Positions 1 through 5,307 of a stretch of 9,563 nt of DNA are shown piece after piece (positions within the stretch are counted from its first letter, which is position 1; each line of letters begins with the position of its first letter). The position numbers and the translations under genes are program-made. Below the pieces are notes generated by a model. It saw only the letters and a list, made by a program, of their open reading frames with translations, ran no database searches and was not told where the DNA came from. The DNA is from Acidobacteriota bacterium (GTDB taxonomy: Bacteria; Acidobacteriota; Terriglobia; Terriglobales; Acidobacteriaceae): positions 1-9,563 of the forward strand of contig JAJXXG010000365.1 of assembly GCA_021781255.1 (NCBI GenBank), given 5' to 3'.

Positions 1-1546
1 TGAACTTCTGAGCGAAATAGTTATACGTCGGCGTCCCGATCGCTGAGGGAAAATCAAAGGGTGCTCCGCCGGTGTTCACGGTCGTCGAAGTTAGAGCCGG
101 ATTATTGATGGTTTCCGCTCCTGCAGTCGTGGGCACCGTGACTGTGGTCCCGCTCGTGAACTCGGCGACTCCACCCGGTTGGCGTTCGTTTGAATAGACC
201 ACCTGATCCTCGAGGCTGACGGTCTTGCTAGCCTGCCAGACGATGCCGTAATCGACCGCGAGCACTTCCCGTTTTGTGTTCGCAAAGGCCGTATAGGCGT
301 TCGCGCGGAGCGCCTTGTTCAGGCCCTGGAAGGTATCGTAGTAATTCGGCAGGTTCATGTTCGCTTTGGTGTAGCGGACATCGCCGTTCATCGAGACATT
401 CTTAAGGCTGGTGCTTTGCAGCCTGAAGATCTCGCTGGGGAATATCTCGCGCGTCGGCTGGGAGCGGAAGTAGCTGGTGATTACGTTGCACGCCGGATCG
501 ATGATCGGCAGGCCGCCATTGGGATTGGCGCTTAGAATCGTGGACGAATTGATCATGCTGCTGGTGTTGCAGACGCCGCTGGGGCTAAATGCACCCGTAC
601 CGCTGTAGCCATACGGAACAAAGTTCTGATAGCTCGACAGCAGGGAGACTTTGGTTCCGTCCGGCTCCAGCACGTTGAGATACCCGGGAGCCATGGTGAA
701 GAAGGAGTTGCCCTTGTAATGGTCGACCTGCTGCTCATAGGTCAGCTTGGTGCCTGCTAGGGGCTTCCAATCCACCGCGCCCATGAAATTGTCCGTGCTG
801 TTGCGCTGGTATTCCTCAAGCAGAACTTCGCTTCCTGCCACCGAATTGCCACTCGGGGTTATGCTCGGCCCCTCGAACAGGTTCTGCGAATACGCGAACC
901 GGAACGTCACCTTCGACAGCGGAAGCAGGGTCAGGTTGACATCCGTCATGTGGCGCACATCGTTGAACATGAACGGCGAATCATTGATCTGCGGCCACGC
1001 GTAGAAGCCCGTCGGCGCCGTGGAGGGTCCGATCGGGATCGAATATCCGGTGGGGATACCCGGGTTGCCCATCAGGTCGTAGTCGAAGTACCGGCGGTTG
1101 CGCCGGAACATGCCCGAGAACTCGTAATACTTGCCCTTCGAGAAGCTCAGCTTGCTGTAGTTGTACGGCTCGCCTCCGAACCCGTTGCTGAAGGCAGACA
1201 GCTCATCAAAAAGCGGATGCTTGTTGCCCGGCAGCGCCCGCATCTCGAAGGTCTGGCCCAGAATGCGCGGGCCGGACTGCAAGTTGACCATCGTGTCGTA
1301 CATGGACCCGCTACCCACCTGGTCAGAGTAGCGCCCACCCGCGTCCACGCTCGCATGGACCGAATACCCGGCTGGGATAGACATAGTTGACTCCGGCGCT
1401 GGAGCCTGGCCGGCCGGAGTTTGGGCGACGGCGATGCCCACCGTTAGCAGCAAAATCGCCACTCCAAAGCCCACGGCGATGCACTGCACCCTCGCCGAAG
1501 AGGGCTGTTGCTTGGAGGACCGAGAAAACCATCCTATGCTCATCAT
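1..1546 (-). CDS. Outer-membrane beta-barrel protein, probable MtrB/PioB-type partner of the decaheme cytochrome (3' end outside window)
   Basis: The minus frame is open from the tandem ATG ATG at 1546/1543 to base 1, giving 515 visible residues with no stop; the C-terminus lies outside the window. Residues 1-41 form a signal peptide: a basic n-region, a hydrophobic core around residues 22-40, and a likely cut after GIAVA. The mature part is rich in Tyr, Phe, Asn, Ser and Thr, with alternating polar/aromatic strands (for example SFSKGKYYEFSGMFRRNRRY and VTFRFAYSQNLFEG), as expected of a large outer-membrane barrel. A GAGG ribosome site lies about eight bases before the start. It follows the decaheme cytochrome gene by 123 bases on the same strand. 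The pairing cytochrome then barrel is that of MtrA-MtrB, PioA-PioB and DmsE-DmsF, in which the barrel sheathes the cytochrome through the outer membrane. The gene and its export are clear; the MtrB/PioB assignment rests mainly on the neighbour. A porin or a receptor without an electron role is the alternative. Confidence 0.8.
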   Translation of the reverse strand, partial: MMSIGWFSRSSKQQPSSARVQCIAVGFGVAILLLTVGIAVAQTPAGQAPAPESTMSIPAGYSVHASVDAGGRYSDQVGSGSMYDTMVNLQSGPRILGQTFEMRALPGNKHPLFDELSAFSNGFGGEPYNYSKLSFSKGKYYEFSGMFRRNRRYFDYDLMGNPGIPTGYSIPIGPSTAPTGFYAWPQINDSPFMFNDVRHMTDVNLTLLPLSKVTFRFAYSQNLFEGPSITPSGNSVAGSEVLLEEYQRNSTDNFMGAVDWKPLAGTKLTYEQQVDHYKGNSFFTMAPGYLNVLEPDGTKVSLLSSYQNFVPYGYSGTGAFSPSGVCNTSSMINSSTILSANPNGGLPIIDPACNVITSYFRSQPTREIFPSEIFRLQSTSLKNVSMNGDVRYTKANMNLPNYYDTFQGLNKALRANAYTAFANTKREVLAVDYGIVWQASKTVSLEDQVVYSNERQPGGVAEFTSGTTVTVPTTAGAETINNPALTSTTVNTGGAPFDFPSAIGTPTYNYFAQKF

Positions 1547-1620
1547 ATGAAGCCTCACTTGAATAAAAACGTCGATCGCATTAAGACCTGAATCCACGTG
1601 CAAAATTGTTCGGATCCTGG

Positions 1621-1653
1621 GCCGCGCCGTCCGATGTCGCCGGAGGACGCGGC
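1621..1653 (-). other. GC-rich hairpin between the cytochrome and barrel genes
   Basis: The 123-base gap between the two genes holds an inverted repeat: GCCGC (1621-1625) plus GTCC (1629-1632) can pair with GGACGCGGC (1645-1653), leaving a 3-base bulge and a 12-base loop. No T-run follows on the minus strand, so it is not a good intrinsic terminator. It could be a processing or stability element that tunes the ratio of cytochrome to barrel, or chance in GC-rich DNA. Confidence 0.3.
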
Positions 1654-1669
1654 GCAGACCCAAAAACCG

Positions 1670-2641
1670 TTACCGGAGGAACGCTGGCTGTATGTTCGAA
1701 CCATGAATGTAGGTGTGGCAGCTCGTGCAAGGCACGCTATCCGTCGATCCCGCGCCCATACCGTGCACCGTATCCGCAGAAACCTGGCTGTGGCACTGGT
1801 TGCACAGGACGTTGATGTTCGGCATGGCCAACATGCGCGGATTCACCGAGCCGTGTGGGGGCGTCGAGTGGCATCCCTGGCACCCTTCGGCCTTGACCGG
1901 CATGTGCTCAAAGACAAATGGTCCGCGCTTATCCATGTGGCACTTGACGCAGATCTGGCTCTGATCGGCCGTGGTCGTCAGGTTGTTGGGCTGGAAGGTG
2001 CCATGAACGTCATGGCAGTCGGTGCACTTGACCACGCCCTCATTCACCGGGTGGTGGAAGGGCAGGTTGAACGCCGCCTTTACGTCGGCGTGGCACTGAT
2101 AACAGAGCGCGGGCTCAGAAGCCTTGAGCAGATGCTCTGCGTCCTTCTTGCCATGAATATCGTGGCAGCTGATGCAGCTGACGCTCGCCTTGGCGTGCGG
2201 AGAGCGGTCGAAGTTGGGATGCGTACCGGCGTGGCAGCTCAGGCACTTTGCATCCACATCTTTGGCCGGGGCCTTGGCGGGATTGAAGATCTTGGTGATG
2301 TCGCCGCCGCCGGCTACGTGTTCGCTGCCTGCGCCGTGGCAGTTTTCGCAGGTCACACCCTTGTCGCCGTGCATCAGCACCATCTTGGTGTGAGGATTGT
2401 TGGCGAAGCCCTTGACCACCTCTTCGTGGCAGGATGCGCAGGTGTCGGCACCAACAAAGGTTGCCGCGGGAGCGGTTTCCTTTGCCGGCGCAGCCGCCGG
2501 CTTAGCTTTCGGCGCCGGTGCCGCCAGCGCGGTGGCGCATAGAATGCTTGCGCCCAGCATCAACAGAAAAACTCGCAGTCCCGGCAGCTTCCCGGGAACC
2601 GCATGGATTGGCAATCGCGTTACCGGCCCATCTTTATGCAT
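1670..2641 (-). CDS. Periplasmic decaheme c-type cytochrome, MtrA/DmsE family
   Basis: This is a multiheme electron carrier of 323 residues from the chosen start. Exactly ten CXXCH heme-attachment motifs are present, with first cysteines at about 68, 98, 133, 156, 180, 206, 231, 254, 280 and 305. That matches the ten hemes and the size (about 330 residues) of MtrA/DmsE/PioA. Residues 1-40 are a Sec signal peptide (hydrophobic core LRVFLLMLGASILC, cut after ATALA), followed by an Ala/Pro/Lys-rich linker. Such proteins carry electrons through the periplasm into an outer-membrane barrel; the next gene encodes a candidate barrel. Start choice: ATG at 2641 has AAGGCGG eight bases upstream and gives a normal signal peptide. 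An in-frame ATG at 2719, with AGGTGG ten bases upstream, would add 26 residues and an unusually long n-region. Ten hemes alone do not distinguish iron or mineral reduction, DMSO-type reduction, or electron uptake. Confidence 0.95.
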   Translation of the reverse strand: MHKDGPVTRLPIHAVPGKLPGLRVFLLMLGASILCATALAAPAPKAKPAAAPAKETAPAATFVGADTCASCHEEVVKGFANNPHTKMVLMHGDKGVTCENCHGAGSEHVAGGGDITKIFNPAKAPAKDVDAKCLSCHAGTHPNFDRSPHAKASVSCISCHDIHGKKDAEHLLKASEPALCYQCHADVKAAFNLPFHHPVNEGVVKCTDCHDVHGTFQPNNLTTTADQSQICVKCHMDKRGPFVFEHMPVKAEGCQGCHSTPPHGSVNPRMLAMPNINVLCNQCHSQVSADTVHGMGAGSTDSVPCTSCHTYIHGSNIQPAFLR

Positions 2642-2802
2642 GAAAAATACCGCCTTGATAGAACTTTCTGGCACAGCGTAATAAAAACTACCGTTTGCAG
2701 CCATTCCGCTGCTGAACATGGTGACTTATCCACCTGAACTCCAACGCCGCCAGAACTCCTCGGCCCTTGCGCGTCGGTGTGCAGAATCACCACATGTACG
2801 GC

Positions 2803-2846
2803 AGATTACGTTCTTGTCATCCAAGCGAGCGGTGATGCCCATCACA
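2803..2846 (-). promoter_or_regulatory. Putative class II Crp/Fnr-dependent promoter of the cytochrome gene
   Basis: Read on the minus strand, TGTGATGGGCATCACC (2846-2831) matches the Crp consensus TGTGA-N6-TCACA at 9 of 10 fixed bases. A TAATCT hexamer lies at 2808-2803, sharing the key first, second and last bases of TATAAT. A transcript starting near 2796 would place the operator centre at about -42, the spacing of class II activation, where the activator replaces the -35 element. No good -35 is otherwise seen. The leader would be 77 bases to the 2719 ATG or 155 bases to the preferred start at 2641. The operator match is direct; the promoter geometry is inferred. Confidence 0.55.
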
Positions 2847-2880
2847 GGGGCAATGTGTTTTCATCACAACAGTTACGGTG

Positions 2881-2895
2881 TCTGAAATTTTCAGA
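2881..2895. repeat. Perfect 15-base palindrome TCTGAAATTTTCAGA
   Basis: Seven-base arms TCTGAAA and TTTCAGA surround a single central T. It lies between the two Crp-type operators in an AT-richer stretch of the divergent intergenic region. The length and symmetry resemble an operator for a dimeric regulator other than Crp/Fnr, but I recognise no specific consensus. Confidence 0.45.
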
Positions 2896-2921
2896 TGAAT
2901 GCACTGCGCCGCATCGGGTTT

Positions 2922-2939
2922 CGTGCCTCGCAAGGCACG
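2922..2939. repeat. Seven-base-pair hairpin between the two operators
   Basis: CGTGCCT (2922-2928) and AGGCACG (2933-2939) are perfectly complementary around a CGCA loop. No T-run follows on either strand, so it is a weak terminator candidate at best. It could fold in a transcript reading either way or serve as a protein site. Confidence 0.35.
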
Positions 2940-2983
2940 GGTCTTTCCTAATCCGTCACATTCCTTGCCAACCTCTCCATCAA

Positions 2984-2999
2984 CGTGAGCCCCGTCACA
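2984..2999. promoter_or_regulatory. Second Crp/Fnr-type operator, CGTGAGCCCCGTCACA
   Basis: This site matches TGTGA-N6-TCACA at 9 of 10 fixed bases, with a perfect GTGA-N6-TCAC core. Its centre is 153 bases from the first operator and about 164 bases before the regulator's preferred ATG. It may serve autoregulation of the regulator gene. A possible -10 for that gene, TAGATA at 3034-3039, would put the operator near -54, which is not a standard activator spacing, so the mode of action is open. Confidence 0.5.
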
Positions 3000-3142
3000 T
3001 CCAAGAACACGGCAGCTCAAGCAAACTCTCAAATAGATACCTCTACAGTGAGAAGCCGCAAGGCCTCTCGATCTCAATCGAGGCCGCGAAAAGCGGGATA
3101 GGCTCAGGAAACGGTGGAGGCGACGGGCCGCATCGGTATCGC

Positions 3143-3148
3143 AAGGAA
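3143..3148 (+). promoter_or_regulatory. Ribosome binding site that decides the regulator start
   Basis: AAGGAA lies seven bases before the ATG at 3156. The in-frame GTG at 3114 has only AGGAA about four bases away and would add 14 residues upstream of the conserved part, so 3156 is preferred. Confidence 0.55.
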
Positions 3149-3155
3149 CAAGACG

Positions 3156-3908
3156 ATGGCGGACACACAGATTTCGGTTGTAGAGCACACGCGGTCAAAG
3201 CACATGACTCGCTCGTCGCCCCTGGGGTGCGCGGCGTGCGCTAACCGCCGGCCCGGTTGGTTTTGCTCGCTGGGCAGCGCGGTTTTGGCCGATCTGGAGC
3301 TGGCAACTAGCACCATCTCGCTGCCCGCTCAGGCTTCTCTTTTTACCCAGGGAGAGGATGCCCGCTGCCTTTATCTCATTTGCAGCGGCTATCTCAAACT
3401 GACTGCCGGCCGGCACGAAGATCGCCATATGATCGTGCGCGTCGCTGGCCCTGGCTCCATGCTCGGCCTCTATGCAGTGCTGTCGCACGGCGTTTACGAG
3501 GTGAGTGCCGAGTCATTGACGCAGGCCCAGTTGCGCCCGGTGGAGCGTGAGCGCTTCCTCAACTTCCTGCGCAGCCATAAGGAAGCCCAGTTACGCGCCG
3601 TGCAGTGCATCTGCCAGGAGTATCGCTTCGCGTTGCAGGACGCGTGCCGCATCGCACTGGCAGAGACTGTGGCCGCTCGCTTGGCGCGCCTGCTGCTGGA
3701 ACTGGCGCATCAAATCGGCGAGCAAACGGACAGCGGCGAGTACAGCTTTCCTCTGCTGTTGACCCACGAGGAGATGGCCTCAATGACCTGCACCACCCGC
3801 GAGACCGTCACCCGCACACTCGGCCAGTTCCGCAAAGACGGCTGGATCTCGATCGAAGAGTCCAACGTCACGATTCACAATACCGACCGGCTGCAACACC
3901 TTCTTTAA
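3156..3908 (+). CDS. Crp/Fnr-family transcriptional regulator
   Basis: A 250-residue DNA-binding regulator with the Crp/Fnr layout: an N-terminal cysteine segment (Cys25, Cys28, Cys37 in CAACANRRPGWFC), a cyclic-nucleotide-type beta-roll at about 45-135 (GEDARCLYLICSGYLKL), a long dimerisation helix at about 140-185, and a C-terminal winged helix. The recognition helix reads RETVTR (Arg215, Glu216, Arg220), which matches the Crp contact pattern RETVGR and fits the GTGA-N6-TCAC operators in the upstream region. The Crp cAMP-pocket Arg-Ser pair is not evident (YEVSAESL there), so cAMP is unlikely as ligand. The three N-terminal cysteines recall the Fnr iron-sulfur ligands, but no cysteine occupies the usual position of the fourth ligand at the end of the beta-roll. 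The gene is divergent from the cytochrome gene, its probable target. The signal it senses cannot be told from sequence. Confidence 0.93.
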   Translation: MADTQISVVEHTRSKHMTRSSPLGCAACANRRPGWFCSLGSAVLADLELATSTISLPAQASLFTQGEDARCLYLICSGYLKLTAGRHEDRHMIVRVAGPGSMLGLYAVLSHGVYEVSAESLTQAQLRPVERERFLNFLRSHKEAQLRAVQCICQEYRFALQDACRIALAETVAARLARLLLELAHQIGEQTDSGEYSFPLLLTHEEMASMTCTTRETVTRTLGQFRKDGWISIEESNVTIHNTDRLQHLL

Positions 3909-4258
3909 GGACTCCTGAACAGCTCAGCCAGGGCTCGGGCAGAACCAGGATTCTCGTGTCATTTCGAAGAGTCTGCAATGTGGCTTTTTCTCGGCGAAGA
4001 AGCCACTTAGACGGCGTGCCTTCGCGTACAGCAATTCTGGCTCTGTTGAGACATTCTTCGCTCGCCTTCGGCTCGCTTGCCCAGTCCAAGGAGGTAGAGT
4101 ATTTCTCGTTCAGATGTGACCCGAAGCCTCTGCACTTAAGTTCCGATTTCCTCGAGAAATCAGGACCTTGCACATCCCTTCAAACGGCACACCCGAAGGA
4201 GAGATGCCGTAGAATGCTTCGTGGGATCCTCTGTTCCCGGCTGGAGTTCAGATCGCAT
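3909..4258. other. Intergenic region with no supported gene; hairpins and repeat-like sequence
   Basis: I see no convincing gene here. The plus frame of the next gene happens to stay open back into the regulator gene, and a minus frame (3868-4173) codes for nothing recognisable. The region holds the strong hairpin at 3980-4006, a small hairpin GATTTC/GAAATC at 4145-4161, an 8-base inverted repeat ATTTCTCG (4101-4108) with CGAGAAAT (4153-4160), and a stretch around 4051-4084 that repeats TCGCTCGC/TCGGCTCGC. Overall it resembles a dispersed intergenic repeat rather than coding DNA. Confidence 0.4.
3980..4006. terminator. Strong 11-base-pair hairpin downstream of the regulator gene
   Basis: GTGGCTTTTTC (3980-3990) pairs with GAAGAAGCCAC (3996-4006) over a TCGGC loop, with a single G-U wobble when transcribed on the plus strand. 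It lies 72 bases after the regulator stop, so it may end that transcript. No T-run follows on either strand, which makes classical intrinsic termination doubtful; it could be part of a dispersed repeat. Confidence 0.4.
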
Positions 4259-4849
4259 ATGAATCGCTTTTTTTCCTGTCTTGCCGTCGTGATTTTTTTG
4301 TGCTGTGCCGCAGCCGCTCAGAATCCCGCGCCCGGTCCCGCAGCCGGCGCCGTTCCGGCTTCTCCCCAGGAAGGCGTAACCACCACGGTGAGCCCCGCGG
4401 TTGCGCAGTTCCAGAAGATTGAGGACCGTTGGTCCGACGCCGTTAATCGGCATGACCAGTACGGACTCGAACTGGTGCTTTCTCCCTTGTTCGTCGACGT
4501 TTCCTCGAGCGGCGATGTGACCACGCGCAACCAGCAAGTGGTGCAGGTGATCAGCGGCGACGACAAGACGGTTTACCTTACGCAAAAGGTCATCACGGTG
4601 CGCATGTTGGGCGATATCGCCGTGGTCAACGGCACTTACACGCTGCATCACAAGGTGAACTCAGGCCCCGTCGACGAAAATGGCATCTTTACGCACGTTT
4701 TCGAGCGTGCGCACGGCGGCTGGCTGTGCATCAATTCACAGCGCACCGTTCTGCGCCAGGACACGAGTACCAAGCAGAAGAAGGCCTCCACGACCGAGGA
4801 GCCGTTCCACATCCCTTTTTTCGGGCACAGCGACAAGGGGCCGCAGTAG
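4259..4849 (+). CDS. Secreted NTF2-like protein, DUF4440/SnoaL type
   Basis: A 196-residue exported protein of unknown function. Residues 1-20 (MNRFFSCLAVVIFLCCAAAA) are a signal peptide cut before Gln21, followed by a Pro/Ala linker. Residues about 48-165 show the NTF2-like DUF4440 pattern: an opening helix with W-x-D-A-V-N-R-H-D, a strand with LFVDVSSSGDVTTR, a central VRMLGDIAVVNGTY, and a closing strand containing GGWLCINSQRTVLR. This fold forms a small cone-shaped pocket used for ligand binding or dimerisation; no catalytic residue can be assigned. The C-terminal 30 residues are charged and low-complexity. The start at 4259 gives the cleanest signal peptide, although only GGAG about 12 bases upstream supports it. 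An in-frame ATG at 4214 would add 15 residues before the signal. The gene stands alone and converges on the STAS remnant. Confidence 0.8.
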   Translation: MNRFFSCLAVVIFLCCAAAAQNPAPGPAAGAVPASPQEGVTTTVSPAVAQFQKIEDRWSDAVNRHDQYGLELVLSPLFVDVSSSGDVTTRNQQVVQVISGDDKTVYLTQKVITVRMLGDIAVVNGTYTLHHKVNSGPVDENGIFTHVFERAHGGWLCINSQRTVLRQDTSTKQKKASTTEEPFHIPFFGHSDKGPQ

Positions 4850-4853
4850 GCGG

Positions 4854-4872
4854 GCCGGACCGTTGAACCGGC
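4854..4872. terminator. Weak hairpin between convergent genes
   Basis: GCCGG (4854-4858) and CCGGC (4868-4872) pair over a 9-base loop, five bases after the DUF4440 stop and just past the stop of the opposing STAS remnant. On the plus strand AATCTCTTTA follows, a poor T-run. It is a candidate shared terminator by position only. Confidence 0.3.
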
Positions 4873-4879
4873 AATCTCT

Positions 4880-5098
4880 TTACAAGGAATATCGGTGGAA
4901 CCGCGCAGCCGCTTGGAATGCGGCGAGTGCTTCCGCCTGGGTGGGAAACAGTTCTGCGTACTTGGTGATGCCGACCATGGTGAAGACCTTGGTAAAGTGC
5001 GGCGAAAGGCCGAACGCGTACACCTTCTGGCCGAAATTCGCAGCTTCGATCAGAAGTTGAATCACCAGCGCGATGCCGGGGGCCCCATTCATCATCAA
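4880..5098 (-). pseudogene. C-terminal half of a STAS (anti-anti-sigma) domain, probably a decayed gene
   Basis: The frame encodes about 72 residues from a TTG (5098) or the adjacent ATG (5095). The sequence MNGAPGIALVIQLLIEA, then VYAFGLSPHFTKVFTMVGI, then a terminal helix with EALAAF fits the second half of a STAS domain of the SpoIIAA kind. The usual phosphorylatable D/N-S-x-G segment appears as NGAPG, lacking the target serine and carrying an extra proline. STAS-like residues (ADFVARL) continue upstream of the possible starts until an in-frame TGA at 5128-5126, with another stop two codons further, and no recognisable N-terminal half in the other frames. The first 45 or so residues of the domain are therefore missing. 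I infer a truncated remnant that is unlikely to act as a partner-switching antagonist. A functional mini-protein is possible but less likely. Confidence 0.55.
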
Positions 5099-5133
5099 TC
5101 GCGCAACGAAGTCGGCATGGTATCGTCATATCT

Positions 5134-5158
5134 ATCCCGCACCGGAACCATGCGGGAT
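5134..5158 (+). terminator. Perfect 8-base-pair hairpin followed by TTT in the phosphorylase leader region
   Basis: ATCCCGCA (5134-5141) pairs perfectly with TGCGGGAT (5151-5158) over a 9-base loop; on the plus strand three further T residues and then CCCC follow. It lies 150 bases before the phosphorylase start. It could block read-through from the left or attenuate a phosphorylase leader transcript. It also sits where the missing N-terminal part of the STAS gene would have been. Confidence 0.4.
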
Positions 5159-5295
5159 TTTCCCCGCTTCCCGGCAAGGCACAAGTTGTTGTTGACACTG
5201 TTCTTCATCCGGCCATGCCGCCCGATGCCGAGCTGTTCATTTTTTATTGTGGGGGTGACAGCGCCAGACCGAGATTTCAGTCACACCAGAAAGCC

Positions 5296-5300
5296 GGAGG
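5296..5300 (+). promoter_or_regulatory. Ribosome binding site that decides the phosphorylase start
   Basis: GGAGG lies seven bases before the ATG at 5308, an almost ideal arrangement. The in-frame ATG at 5215 has no comparable site and would add 31 residues without domain character. Confidence 0.75.
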
Positions 5301-5307
5301 TGTTCTC

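Noticed and set aside
1598..2542. A 314-residue plus-strand open frame opposite the cytochrome gene
   Set aside because: It is antisense to an unmistakable ten-heme protein, has no recognisable domain, and its His/Arg/Val-rich composition reflects the complement of CXXCH and Ala codons.
2854..2868. A third Crp-like site, TGTGT-N5-TCACA
   Set aside because: The half-sites are five bases apart instead of six and the left half lacks the final A, so it does not fit the family spacing.
3868..4173. A 101-residue minus-strand open frame
   Set aside because: It overlaps the regulator 3' end and a hairpin/repeat-like region and resembles no protein family; it is probably a translation of repeat sequence.
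3605..4258. Long N-terminal extension of the DUF4440 frame back into the regulator gene
   Set aside because: The frame is open but overlaps the regulator by about 300 bases, shows no domain, and would place a clear signal peptide in the middle of the protein. The real start is near 4259.
5192..5220. TTGACA as a -35 element for the phosphorylase gene
   Set aside because: The hexamer is perfect but at 16-18 bases spacing there is only CG-rich sequence (ATGCCG region) and no credible -10.
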